From Alphaproteobacteria bacterium (GTDB taxonomy: Bacteria > Pseudomonadota > Alphaproteobacteria > DSM-16000 > Inquilinaceae), in NCBI GenBank assembly GCA_028281265.1, contig JANQKE010000223.1, positions 1-59,971 of the forward strand: a stretch of 59,971 nucleotides of DNA, read 5' to 3'. This document shows positions 15,875 through 24,395 of the stretch, one piece after another. Every line of letters begins with the position of its first letter. Within the stretch, counting starts at the first letter, position 1. The notes under the pieces are model-generated. The model did no database searches and was not told where the DNA came from. It saw only the letters and a list, made by a program, of their open reading frames with translations. A program made the position numbers and the translations under genes.

Positions 15875-17053
15875 TTACAGTGCGCTGCGCAGGATTTGGG
15901 CCAGATCATGTGGCTGGGTGGCGCGCGGATTGACCGGAACGTTGCCGCTCTTCATCGCTTCCTCGACGACCGCTTCGACCATGGCCTCCTCGAAGCCGCA
16001 TGCCGCCAGTCCGGAAGGAATGCCGACATCGTCCTTGAGCTGTCGTACCGCCCGGACGCCTGCGCGTGCTGCTTCAGGCGCGGGCAGGCGATCCTCATCC
16101 GCACCCAACGCCCGGGCGACAGCCGCATAACGCTCCGGCACGACCTCGGCGTTGAACGCCATGACGGCCGGTAAGGTGGTCGCGATGATCGTGCCATGCG
16201 GGATCTTGATGTTGCCGCTGCCCAGCGGCATCGCCAGCGCGTGGGCCAACCCCAGGCGGGTCGGGTTCATGGCCATGCCGGCGAGAATGCTGGCCAGCAT
16301 CATGTCGTAACGCGCGGATCTGTTGCCACCGTCGGCCACTGCCGTCCTAAGGCTCTTTCCGATCAGCGCGATGCTTTGCAGCGCAAGGGCGCCTGATATG
16401 GGCTGACAGGCGCGGTTGACGAAGCACTCGACCGCATGTCCCAAGGCATCCATGCCGGTCGTGGCGGTCACCGTGGCGGGCAGCGTGACCGTCAGGTCAG
16501 GGTCGCAAAGCGCCACCTTGGCCATGAACCTGGCGCCGCCCGCGGACACCTTGTTGCCGGTCGTATCATCCGTCAGCACCGACCAGATGCTCACTTCGCT
16601 GCCGGTTCCCGACGTGGTGGGAATGCAGATCGACGGTAGCGGATCTTTCGGCAGCTGATCGAGGCCGATGTAGTCCAGGATGGAGCCTTCGTTGGTGGCC
16701 ATCGCGGCAATGGCCTTGGCACTGTCGAGCGAGCTGCCCCCGCCAATGCCGACGATCGCGCCGAACCGTCCCTCCCGAGCCAGCGACGCGCCGGCCATGA
16801 TCAGGCTCGAGCCCGAATCCGGGCGTACCTGATCGAAGACTTGGCATGCGATCCCCGCCCCGAGGAGGAGCTCTGTCACGCCGTCGACCAGCCCCGCTTC
16901 AACCACACCCGGATCGGTGACGATGAGAACCTTCTGTGCCCGCAGACCCTCGACCAACGCCGGCAGTTGGGCGACCGAACCGCAGCCGAACCGGATATCG
17001 ACTGGCAATGGCGGAAAGGCAAAGCTCTGTTCATGATCGACCGGGAACAGCAT
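15875..17053 (-). CDS. Iron-containing alcohol dehydrogenase (group III)
   Basis: 392 aa from ATG 17053, which has the strongest ribosome binding site in the region (AAGGAGGTGG). NAD-binding GIGGGSSLDSAKAIA, substrate loop PTTSGTGSEVS, and metal ligands in MDALGHAVECF, LGLAHALAMPLG and IPHGTIIA. Family members include 1,3-propanediol, lactaldehyde and 4-hydroxybutyrate dehydrogenases. The partner aldehyde dehydrogenase directly downstream would oxidise its aldehyde product. The 108-bp upstream region is AT-rich. Confidence 0.92.
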   Translation of the reverse strand: MLFPVDHEQSFAFPPLPVDIRFGCGSVAQLPALVEGLRAQKVLIVTDPGVVEAGLVDGVTELLLGAGIACQVFDQVRPDSGSSLIMAGASLAREGRFGAIVGIGGGSSLDSAKAIAAMATNEGSILDYIGLDQLPKDPLPSICIPTTSGTGSEVSIWSVLTDDTTGNKVSAGGARFMAKVALCDPDLTVTLPATVTATTGMDALGHAVECFVNRACQPISGALALQSIALIGKSLRTAVADGGNRSARYDMMLASILAGMAMNPTRLGLAHALAMPLGSGNIKIPHGTIIATTLPAVMAFNAEVVPERYAAVARALGADEDRLPAPEAARAGVRAVRQLKDDVGIPSGLAACGFEEAMVEAVVEEAMKSGNVPVNPRATQPHDLAQILRSAL

Positions 17054-17161
17054 CGGACCACCTCCTTGTCGGGATTTGGTTGTCGTCGGAATGTAGCAAG
17101 ATCAAACCTATCATGCCAGATTCAAGAATCCTCAATCTCAGTGTGAAATTCAGTGTGAAAT

Positions 17162-17509
17162 ATGTTTGAATATTGCTTCATAGGACTATATATGAGATGG
17201 AAAATTATCCAAAAGACCGGTAGTGAACCCTGTTTCCCGGTGTTTGGCATGACTATTCATATATTGGTATTACGGCTTATGCCTCTGGCAACGAGCGAGC
17301 GGTCCGTCGACCTCACATACATCCCCGTTTTCCAGTGCAACCGGGGTCGGATGGAGGCCATCGACACGGGCTTGCAAGATCTCCAGGAGGTCATCCGGGA
17401 CATGACAATCCGGTCAATGGCCATTCCCCCCCTTGGCGGTGGGATGGGTGGTCTCGACTGGAATGATGTTCAGCCATGGATTGAGGAGGCACTGAGCGGT
17501 TTCATCTGA
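17162..17509 (+). pseudogene. Truncated macrodomain (DarG-like) gene
   Basis: The last 60 of 115 residues read as the C-terminal half of a macrodomain: MEAIDTGLQDLQEVIRDMTI, then RSMAIPPLGGGMGGLDWNDV and QPWIEEALSG. This matches the SIALPPLGCGNGGLDW loop of DarG ADP-ribosylglutamate/thymidine hydrolases. The first half, which should hold the GDI strand and the ADP-ribose-binding loop, is replaced by unrelated AT-rich sequence. It is therefore probably a leftover of a DarTG toxin-antitoxin or similar module; no darT is visible. The stop TGA coincides with the edge of repeat R2 copy b. Confidence 0.6.
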
Positions 17510-17620
17510 GCAAGATGACATGAGGGTGCCTCACCCTCATGTCTGAATCCCGTTCTCCAAGGTGAGCGTCGGAGCGGGATGCAGACCTCACATGCGATCG
17601 CACCGAACGCCATCCGGCTC
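17507..17620 (-). repeat. Dispersed repeat R2, copy b
   Basis: Inverted relative to 121-248, about 114 bp with scattered differences. The hairpin is retained: ACATGAGGGTG (17518-17528) pairs with CACCCTCATGT (17532-17542) around a 3-nt loop. The two copies bracket the accessory segment of the window. Confidence 0.7.
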
Positions 17621-17719
17621 CAGCGCCCGAAACTGCGGAGAAGCTTGGGTGTTCTTGCAGATCCGGTCCGGCCTGGGGGCGTGATGCAGAGCGTCACGCC
17701 GGTTGCCGGCAGCGGCCGC

Positions 17720-17946
17720 CTAGGGTCGATCCCGGCCTTCGGCCTGATGCCGGGCCTTCACGACCGCCAAGGCGGCCGCCCGGTCCGGCGCGGACCCTTG
17801 GGTGTCGGACGTGATCCAGTGCAGCGACCACAGCCATTGACCGGCTTGCGGGCCGTGCTCGACGATATAGATACGGGCGATCTTATGACCGTGGCGATAG
17901 GCGGTGCGATCGCCAAAGTGGCCCCGTAATCGGTTGCTATGGGGCT
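17720..17946 (-). pseudogene. Truncated hypothetical gene of accessory-DNA type
   Basis: An open frame from just after a TAG (17947-17949 on the minus strand) to TAG 17720-17722. It reads about 70 residues with GHKIARIYIVEHGPQAGQWL followed by WSLHWITSDTQGS and a helical AAALAVVKARHQ. That pattern (RIY-EHGP-GQW-W) is seen in small hypothetical proteins of alphaproteobacterial plasmids and islands. There is no start codon or ribosome binding site, so it is a fragment. It lies directly at the 3' end of tRNA-Asn. Confidence 0.5.
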
Positions 17947-17972
17947 ATCGGTCTTCTAAGTATTTGAGAAAT

Positions 17973-18048
17973 TGGCTCCTCGGACTGGACTCGAACCAGT
18001 GACCCGCTGATTAACAGTCAGCTGCTCTACCAACTGAGCTACCGAGGA
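17973..18048 (-). tRNA. tRNA-Asn (anticodon GTT)
   Basis: The minus strand folds as a full cloverleaf of 76 nt including the encoded CCA: acceptor TCCTCGG/CCGAGGA, D-arm GCTCAGTTGGTAGAGC, anticodon loop CTGTTAA, and T-arm ending GGTTCGAGTCC. Its 3' end faces the accessory segment, the usual orientation for an island integrated at a tRNA. Confidence 0.95.
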
Positions 18049-18116
18049 TCCGATGGCCGGCTATACCACGCAGGATGCCAAGGTGATGGCCTCTTGCCCG
18101 GCGCGCTGTCAACCCC

Positions 18117-18190
18117 TGGAGGCGCGGACCGGAGTCGAACCGGTGTACAAGGATTTGCAGTCCTCTGCATAGCCACTCTGCCACCGCGCC
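18117..18190 (-). tRNA. tRNA-Cys (anticodon GCA)
   Basis: The minus strand gives a 74-nt tRNA with encoded CCA: acceptor GGCGCGG/CCGCGCC with discriminator T (U73, the identity base for CysRS), anticodon loop ACTGCAAA, and T-arm GGTTCGACTCC. It is 68 bp upstream of tRNA-Asn on the same strand and probably cotranscribed with it. Confidence 0.95.
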
Positions 18191-18382
18191 AGCGGGGTGG
18201 TCGGGGTCTATAGGGGAGGGCCCCTTGGCGGGTCAAGGTACCAGACCGTCCGCCCCGGACAAGGCCGGGCCGACCAATTGTCAGGCCCGGCCGCTCGGCC
18301 TATAGGAGCGCCCTGCAGGCGGTCCCGCCGGGTGCGAAGCCCGGCGTCCCGTTCCGACCGTTGACGATGGCAGTGCTCCTCC

Positions 18383-19039
18383 ATGTCCGACTACGCCCCC
18401 GCCCGCCAGTTCATGGTTGACAGTCAGATCAAGCCCAACAAGGTGACCGATGACCGGGTGATCGAAGCGATGTCCGTCCTGCCCCGGGAGATGTTCGTGC
18501 CGAAGGCGGCCGCCGGCATCGCCTATGTCGACGAGGACATCCATATCGGTTCCGACCGGTATCTCATGGAACCCATGATCATCGGCCGGCTGCTTCAGGA
18601 AAGCGGGCCGCAGGCGACCGACCTGGCGCTGGTCGTCGGGGCCGGGCCAGGCTACGGGACGGCGGTGTTGGCCGGGATGGTAGAAACCGTTGTCGCCGTG
18701 GAATCGGATGCGGCCTTGGCGCGGCGGGCGAGTGCGATCCTGTCCGACCTCGGCATCGACAATGCCGCCGTGGTCGAGGGGCCGCTGCCGGCCGGCTACC
18801 CCTCCCAAGGACCGTATGATCTGATCCTGCTCGACGGGGCGGCGGCGCATGTCCCGGCTGCCCTGCTGGATCAGCTGAAGGACGGCGGTCGGCTGCTTGC
18901 GGTAGTATGTGAACGCGGTCCGGTCGGTGAGGCGCGGATCTATCGCAAATCCGCGGGCCACGTGTCTCATCGGGCGCTGTTCGATGCGGCGACCCCGATC
19001 CTGCCGGGTTTCGAGCCCAAGGCATCGTTTCGGTTCTAG
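18383..19039 (+). CDS. PCMT-like methyltransferase paralogue upstream of tolC
   Basis: 218 aa. N-terminal ARQFMVDSQIKPNKVTDDRV and REMFVPKAA are the PCMT fold, with the SAM-binding loop ALVVGAGPGYGTAVLA and a later YDLILLDGAAAHVPAALLDQ. It is the shortened form of protein-L-isoaspartate O-methyltransferase that sits before tolC in many alphaproteobacteria; the active-site TIS/SQP region of true PCMT is altered (RYLMEPMIIGRL). Its role there is unknown. The C-terminus ends inside repeat R1 copy 2, whose CTAGATC edge supplies the stop TAG. A canonical PCMT is encoded at 37823-38515. Confidence 0.85.
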   Translation: MSDYAPARQFMVDSQIKPNKVTDDRVIEAMSVLPREMFVPKAAAGIAYVDEDIHIGSDRYLMEPMIIGRLLQESGPQATDLALVVGAGPGYGTAVLAGMVETVVAVESDAALARRASAILSDLGIDNAAVVEGPLPAGYPSQGPYDLILLDGAAAHVPAALLDQLKDGGRLLAVVCERGPVGEARIYRKSAGHVSHRALFDAATPILPGFEPKASFRF

Positions 19040-19179
19040 ATCGACCTGCGTCCGTTCGGATGCAGGATGCTCTGGCGGGACCGGTGCCGGAACCGGCGCA
19101 GATGAGGTGCTCCAACGTCTTGAACGCGATCATCTTTAGTGTGTGTTGAGGGAGTCACTCGGCACACACGAAGATGATC
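19036..19179 (-). repeat. Palindromic repeat R1, copy 2 (diverged, expanded)
   Basis: Begins CTAGATCGACCTGCGTCCG with a near-perfect 10-bp inverted repeat at 19045-19066. It continues into CAGATGAGGTGCTCCAACGT, which aligns with the long-arm/spacer part of copy 3, but about 25 bp of CCGG-rich sequence separate the two. The hairpin-B position holds a different stem, GATCATCTT/AAGATGATC flanking GTGTGTG/CACACAC (19128-19179). The stop codon of the PCMT-like gene lies in its first bases. It may also act as a terminator between that gene and tolC. Confidence 0.6.
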
Positions 19180-19398
19180 CGGACGTGGAGTCCCTGGAAT
19201 CGGGCGGGTCGGCTCGGGCCGTCACGATCGGCTGGGGGCAATCGGGCGTCGAGCGTGAACGACTTCACATCCGATCGTCGAGATGGGCCGTAAACGCTCG
19301 CCGTGTCTCGATTCTTGCGGCACTGATCCGCCCTATGGCTGGGCAGGAGTCGCAAATACTGGTATGCAGCCCGCATCGGTCGCAAGGAGTTGCACACA

Positions 19399-20805
19399 AT
19401 GCCGCTAAGGCTGTCTGGACGGAGCCTGCGCCATCGACTGGTGCGCCTGGGGATGGTGGGCACGCTGGTGACGGCATGCCTGGCCGGCTCGGCCGATGCC
19501 CAGGCGCAGACCCTGCGGGAGGCGCTGGCGCAGACCTATCGGTCCAATCCGACCCTTCTGGCACAGCGGGAAGCCCTGCGGGCGACCAACGAGCAGGTGG
19601 CCCGCGCGCTGTCGGGCTATCGGCCGTTCATTCAGGGGACCGGCCAGGCCGGCGTCAGCTATCGCGATCCGGCGTCGCCGGTGGTTCAGGGCGGATCCTC
19701 CGAAGAGATCGTCAGCCCGGCAAGCATCGGGATCTCCGTCACCCAGCCGATCTTCCGGGGCGGCCGCACCGCGGCGACGGTGCGGCAGGCCGAGAACCTG
19801 GTGCAGGCCGGCCGCGCCCAGTACCTGTCCGTCGAACAGCAGGTGCTGCTCGTGGCGACGACGGCCTATATGGATGTCGTTCAGCAGCAGGCGGTATTGG
19901 AACTGCGGCGCAACAACGAGGATGTCCTGCGCCGCCAGCTCGAAGCGGCGCAGGATCGCTTCACCGTGGGGGAGATCACGCGGACCGATGTCAGCCAGGC
20001 GGAAAGCCGGCTGGCCGGCGCCGTTGCCGACCGGATCGCTGCCGAAGGCCAGTTGCGCAACGCCCAGGCCGCCTATGAACGATCCGTCGGCCAGGCGCCG
20101 GGCCAGTTGGTGCCGCCGCAGCCGCTGATCAACCTGACCGAGAGCCTGCAACAGACCATCACGTTGGCGGAGCAGCGCAGCCCGGCCGTTCTGGGGGCCC
20201 GGTTCAACGCCGCTGCGGCCGAAGATGCCGTCGACAGTGTGTTGGGCGAATTGCTGCCGGAGTTCTCCGTGGTCGGGCAGGCCGCCCGGTCGACGGCCGA
20301 TCTCGGGACCAACGATATCGGCCAGACGACCGCTTCGCTGACGGCGCAGCTCACCATCCCGCTGTACCAGTCCGGGGAAGTCTCCGCCCGGGTGCGCCAG
20401 GCCCGCTACACCGCCGGTCAGCGCGACATCCAGGTCGCCGAGGCCGAACGCGGGGCGGTCGAGGCCGGTATCGCGGCCTGGGAAGGCCTGATGACGGCAG
20501 AGGCGAGCATCGAATCGCTGCGTGCCCAGGTCCGCGCGGCGGAAATCGCCCTTGAAGGGGTGGAGCAGGAAGCGCTGGTGGGATCGCGCACGACGCTCGA
20601 TGTCCTCGATGCGGAGCAGGAACTGCTCAACGCCCGGGTCAGCTTGGTGCAGGCCCAGCGCAACGAGGTCGTCGCCGGGTTCCAGATCCTCTCCGCAATC
20701 GGCTCGTTGACGGCGGCCGATCTCGGGCTGCCGGTGCAACTGTACGATCTCGACACCGATTACGAACGCACGCGCGGTCGCTGGTGGGGAACGTCGATCG
20801 ACTAG
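19399..20805 (+). CDS. tolC: TolC-family outer membrane channel protein
   Basis: 468 aa from ATG 19399, with AAGGAG 10 nt before it; a TTG at 19390 is closer to that site but less usual. Signal peptide ending SADAQAQ. Two homologous outer-membrane-efflux halves, each starting with a helical LxEAL motif (TLREALAQTYRSNPTLLAQR; TITLAEQRSPAVLG) and the alternating polar coils of the periplasmic barrel. ISVTQPIFRGGRTAATVRQA is a TolC beta-strand entry. It is the outer membrane exit duct for type I secretion and RND or MFS efflux pumps. The stop TAG sits in the CTAGAT that begins repeat R3 copy b. Confidence 0.92.
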   Translation: MPLRLSGRSLRHRLVRLGMVGTLVTACLAGSADAQAQTLREALAQTYRSNPTLLAQREALRATNEQVARALSGYRPFIQGTGQAGVSYRDPASPVVQGGSSEEIVSPASIGISVTQPIFRGGRTAATVRQAENLVQAGRAQYLSVEQQVLLVATTAYMDVVQQQAVLELRRNNEDVLRRQLEAAQDRFTVGEITRTDVSQAESRLAGAVADRIAAEGQLRNAQAAYERSVGQAPGQLVPPQPLINLTESLQQTITLAEQRSPAVLGARFNAAAAEDAVDSVLGELLPEFSVVGQAARSTADLGTNDIGQTTASLTAQLTIPLYQSGEVSARVRQARYTAGQRDIQVAEAERGAVEAGIAAWEGLMTAEASIESLRAQVRAAEIALEGVEQEALVGSRTTLDVLDAEQELLNARVSLVQAQRNEVVAGFQILSAIGSLTAADLGLPVQLYDLDTDYERTRGRWWGTSID

Positions 20806-20807
20806 AT

Positions 20808-20826
20808 GTGGAGCGTTTTCAGGGAC
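20808..20826 (-). repeat. Repeat R3 core, copy b
   Basis: GAGCGTTTTCAGGGAC (20811-20826) is the reverse complement of the R3 core. It lies directly after the tolC stop codon, which falls in the preceding CTAGAT. Confidence 0.5.
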
Positions 20827-20972
20827 GGCCGGCCCGGTCGAGGGTGTCGATCGGGGCTTAGCGTCGCATTAACCATTCCTCTTTATCCGGTCGGTGCATC
20901 CCCTTACGTTGGGGGGCGAGACATCTTGGACTGTTCGTCGCCGCCCCGGCGGCTGCGGACGATGGAACCGGC

Positions 20973-21539
20973 ATGAGCGACGCGCAGGGTCAACCGGAAC
21001 CGTCGATGGAGGAAATCCTCGCCTCCATCCGTCGGATCATCAACGAGGATGGTGAGGATGACGATGGCGGCGACAGCCGCCGGGCGTCCGACGCCGAGGC
21101 CGAACAGCCCGTGTCGGCTCCCGAGCCGGAGCCGCCGATGCCGTTTGACGAACCGCCACCCGAACCCGAGCCGCCGCAGCAACCGGACCCTCCGCCGCCG
21201 CCCGCGATCGAGGAGGAGGAAGAGGTCCTGGAACTGTCTGAAGACATGATCGATGCGCCCCCTCCGGCCGCCCCGCCGGCAGCGGCGCCGGGTGGGCTGG
21301 TATCCGGTGCGACCGAACTGGCCGCCGCCGCCGCGTTCGGCAGTCTTCTCAACGGTCGGGGATCACTTCCGGAAATGGGGGCGATGCCGTTGGGCCGTGG
21401 CGATACCACCCTCGAGCAGATCGTCCGCGAATTGTTGCGGCCCCTGCTCAAGCAATGGCTGGACCAGAACCTGCCCGGTATGGTCGAGCGGATCGTCAGG
21501 GAAGAGGTGGAACGGATCGCACGGTCGACCCGGCACTGA
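20973..21539 (+). CDS. popZ: Polar organising protein PopZ (DUF2497)
   Basis: 188 aa with the three PopZ regions. The N-terminal partner-binding helix is EPSMEEILASIRRIINED (residues 9-26). The middle is a long intrinsically disordered linker rich in Pro and Glu (residues 45-105). The C-terminal helices for oligomerisation are TLEQIVRELLRPLLKQWLDQ followed by NLPGMVERIVREEVERIARS. PopZ makes a polar matrix that anchors ParB-bound origins and cell-cycle kinases. It precedes valS as in other alphaproteobacteria. ATG 20973 is not preceded by a strong ribosome binding site. Confidence 0.92.
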   Translation: MSDAQGQPEPSMEEILASIRRIINEDGEDDDGGDSRRASDAEAEQPVSAPEPEPPMPFDEPPPEPEPPQQPDPPPPPAIEEEEEVLELSEDMIDAPPPAAPPAAAPGGLVSGATELAAAAAFGSLLNGRGSLPEMGAMPLGRGDTTLEQIVRELLRPLLKQWLDQNLPGMVERIVREEVERIARSTRH

Positions 21540-21550
21540 ACCGGCGGCAT

Positions 21551-21568
21551 TCCCTGAAAACGCTCTAG
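21551..21568 (+). repeat. Repeat R3 core, copy c
   Basis: TCCCTGAAAACGCTCTAG, identical to the core of R3 copy a, 12 bp after the popZ stop in the 195-bp gap before valS. Confidence 0.55.
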
Positions 21569-21734
21569 GCCTGTACGGCGGGTCCGCCGGTGCGATCGGC
21601 TGGTGCCGCATGCCGCTCGTGATGTGGCGTCGGTTTGCCGTCCGGCCCGGTCTTGCTAAGGGTATCGGCCGTTTGCGTGGTTCCTGACCTGCGACAGGCC
21701 GCGCCCGCCAAGACAAGCAACCGATCGATCCGAG

Positions 21735-24395
21735 ATGCTCGACAAGACCTACGATCCCAAGGCGTTCGAATCCGAGCTGTATGCCGAGTGGGAAGCATCC
21801 GGGGTTTTCGGGGCGTCGGTCGACGGCAATGCCCAGCCTTTCACCGCCATGATGCCGCCGCCGAACGTCACCGGCAGTCTGCATATGGGCCACGCCCTCA
21901 ACATGACGTTGCAAGATGTCCTGGCCCGTTGGCATCGCCGACGCGGGCACGACGCCCTTTGGCAGCCCGGTACCGACCATGCCGGCATCGCCACCCAGAT
22001 GGTGGTGGAACGGCAGTTGGCCCGCGAGGGGACGGATCGCTGGTCGGTGGGGCGGGAGGCCTTCATCGACCGGGTCTGGGCGTGGAAGGCCGAGTCCGGC
22101 GGCAGGATTACCGGGCAGTTGCGCCGCCTGGGGGCCACGCCCGACTGGTCGCGGGAACGCTTTACCATGGACGAAGGGCTCAGCCGCGCCGTGGTGAAGG
22201 TGTTCGTGGACCTTTACAAGCAAGGCCTGATCTACCGGGACAAGCGGCTGGTCAATTGGGACCCGGCCCTGCAGACCGCGATCTCCGACCTCGAGGTCGA
22301 GCAGAAGGAAGTGAAGGGCAAGCTGTGGCATTTGCGCTACCCGCTGACCGATGACCCCGACCGCTTCGTCACCGTCGCCACGACCCGCCCTGAAACCATG
22401 CTGGGGGATACCGGTGTGGCGGTGCATCCGGACGACGACCGGTATCGGGATCTGATCGGCAAGACCGTGCGGCTACCGATCGTCGGCCGGGAGATCCCGA
22501 TCGTGGCCGATGCCTATGCCGATCCCGAACAGGGATCGGGTGCGGTCAAGATCACGCCGGCGCACGACTTCAACGATTTCGAGGTCGGCAAGCGCCAGGG
22601 CCTGGCGACGATCAACATCCTGACGCCCCAAGCGCGGATCAACGACAATGCGCCCGAACCCTATCGCGGTCTCGACCGGTACGAGGCGCGGAACAAGGTC
22701 GTGGAGGCCTTCGATGCTCTGGGCATGGTCGAGCGGATCGACGACCATGTCCATATGGTCCCCTACGGCGATCGCGGCGGCGTGCCGATCGAGCCGTTCC
22801 TGACCGATCAGTGGTACTGCGACGCCGAGACTCTGGCCAAGCCGGCGATCGAGGCGGTGGAGAGCGGCAAGACCCGGTTCGCACCGAAGAGCTGGGAGAA
22901 CACCTATTTCGAGTGGATGCGGACCATCCAGCCCTGGTGCATCTCCCGTCAGCTCTGGTGGGGGCACCAGATCCCCGCCTGGTACGGGCCGGACGGTACG
23001 GTATTCGTCGAGTGTTCGGCCCAGGAAGCCCAGGCCGCCGCCAAGGCGCATTACGGCACGGACGCTGAGGTGGCGCTGGTCCACGATCCCGACGTGCTGG
23101 ACACCTGGTTTTCCTCGGCGCTGTGGCCGTTCTCGACGCTCGGCTGGCCCGATGAGGTGCCGGAGGTCGGGCGCTACTATCCCGGCGACGTGCTGGTCAC
23201 CGCGTTCGACATCATCTTCTTCTGGGTTGCCCGGATGATGATGATGGGCCTGCATTTCATGGGCGAGGTGCCGTTCCGGACGGTCTACATCCATGCCCTG
23301 GTGCGGGACGAAAACGGACAGAAGATGTCCAAGTCCAAGGGCAACGTCATCGACCCCTTGGAGCTGATCGAGACATACGGCGCCGATGCGCTGCGGTTCA
23401 CACTGGTCTCCATGGCCGCCCAGGGGCGGGACATCAAGCTGTCGACCCAGCGCGTGGAAGGGTATCGCAACTTCGCAACAAAGCTGTGGAACGCCACGCG
23501 CTATTGCGAGATGAACGATTGCGTGCCGCGGCCGGACTTCGACCCGTCGACGGTCCGTCACCGGATCAACCGCTGGATCGTCGGCGAAGTGGTCGAGACG
23601 GCGGCCAAAGTCGATGCCGGTCTTGAGCATTATCGGTTCAACGAGGCCGCCGCCGCCCTGTACCAGTTCGCCTGGAACACGTTCTGCGACTGGTACCTCG
23701 AATTCACCAAGCCGATCCTGAGCGGCGGCGATACGACCGTTGCCGAGGAGACCCGGGCGACGACCGCCTGGGCCCTGTCGCAGTTGATCAGCCTGCTGAA
23801 CCCGCTGATGCCGTTCGTCACCGAGGCGTTGTGGGAGTCCCTCGCCCCGGGGGAGGCCGACCGGTTGATCGGGCGACGGTGGCCCGACCTGGCCGGGTTG
23901 ACCGTCGATCCGGACGCGCGGGATGAGATGGGCTGGGTCGTCCGACTGATCACCGAAATCCGCGCGATGCGGTCCGAGATGAACGTGCCGGCGGGGGCCT
24001 CCATCGCTGCGTTCTTGAAGGACCCGGCCCTGTCGACGGTCGAGCGGCTGGATCGGCATCGGCCGCTGATCATGCGCCTGGCGAGATTGGAGACGGTAGC
24101 GCCGCTCGTCGGCGAGGTGCCGGTCGGCAGTGCCCAGGATGTCCTGGATGAAGCCACGTTGGTGCTGCCGCTTGCCGGCGTGATCGACCTCGATCGGGAG
24201 CGTGCCCGGCTGAGCCGGGAAATCGGCAAATGGGACGCGGAGATCGGCAAGCTCGACAAGAAGTTGGCCAACCGGCAGTTCCTCGCCAAGGCGCCGGCCG
24301 ACGTGGTCGAGGCGCAGCGGGAGCGGCGCGCCCAGTTCGAGACCAGCCGAGACCGCCTGAAGGAGGCGCTGGCCCGGATTACGCCAGCCGCGTGA
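21735..24395 (+). CDS. valS: Valyl-tRNA synthetase
   Basis: 886 aa class I synthetase. PPPNVTGSLHMGHALN has the HIGH motif (near residue 50), the editing domain lies at about 190-340, the WCISRQLWWGHQIPAW block precedes the second half of the Rossmann fold, KMSKSKGNVIDP is the KMSKS loop near residue 530, and a C-terminal coiled coil (DLDRERARLSREIGKWDAEI) completes the ValRS layout. It charges tRNA-Val and hydrolyses mischarged Thr-tRNA. The 3' end overlaps the convergent histidine kinase gene by 17 bp. Confidence 0.97.
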   Translation: MLDKTYDPKAFESELYAEWEASGVFGASVDGNAQPFTAMMPPPNVTGSLHMGHALNMTLQDVLARWHRRRGHDALWQPGTDHAGIATQMVVERQLAREGTDRWSVGREAFIDRVWAWKAESGGRITGQLRRLGATPDWSRERFTMDEGLSRAVVKVFVDLYKQGLIYRDKRLVNWDPALQTAISDLEVEQKEVKGKLWHLRYPLTDDPDRFVTVATTRPETMLGDTGVAVHPDDDRYRDLIGKTVRLPIVGREIPIVADAYADPEQGSGAVKITPAHDFNDFEVGKRQGLATINILTPQARINDNAPEPYRGLDRYEARNKVVEAFDALGMVERIDDHVHMVPYGDRGGVPIEPFLTDQWYCDAETLAKPAIEAVESGKTRFAPKSWENTYFEWMRTIQPWCISRQLWWGHQIPAWYGPDGTVFVECSAQEAQAAAKAHYGTDAEVALVHDPDVLDTWFSSALWPFSTLGWPDEVPEVGRYYPGDVLVTAFDIIFFWVARMMMMGLHFMGEVPFRTVYIHALVRDENGQKMSKSKGNVIDPLELIETYGADALRFTLVSMAAQGRDIKLSTQRVEGYRNFATKLWNATRYCEMNDCVPRPDFDPSTVRHRINRWIVGEVVETAAKVDAGLEHYRFNEAAAALYQFAWNTFCDWYLEFTKPILSGGDTTVAEETRATTAWALSQLISLLNPLMPFVTEALWESLAPGEADRLIGRRWPDLAGLTVDPDARDEMGWVVRLITEIRAMRSEMNVPAGASIAAFLKDPALSTVERLDRHRPLIMRLARLETVAPLVGEVPVGSAQDVLDEATLVLPLAGVIDLDRERARLSREIGKWDAEIGKLDKKLANRQFLAKAPADVVEAQRERRAQFETSRDRLKEALARITPAA

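Noticed and set aside
17579-17929. Plus-strand frame of 116 codons near the macrodomain fragment
   Set aside because: Starts in R2 and runs antisense to the better-supported minus-strand fragment.
17973-18010. A complete att site pair for the proposed island
   Set aside because: No second copy of the tRNA-Asn 3' end was seen within the window, so no attachment site is annotated.
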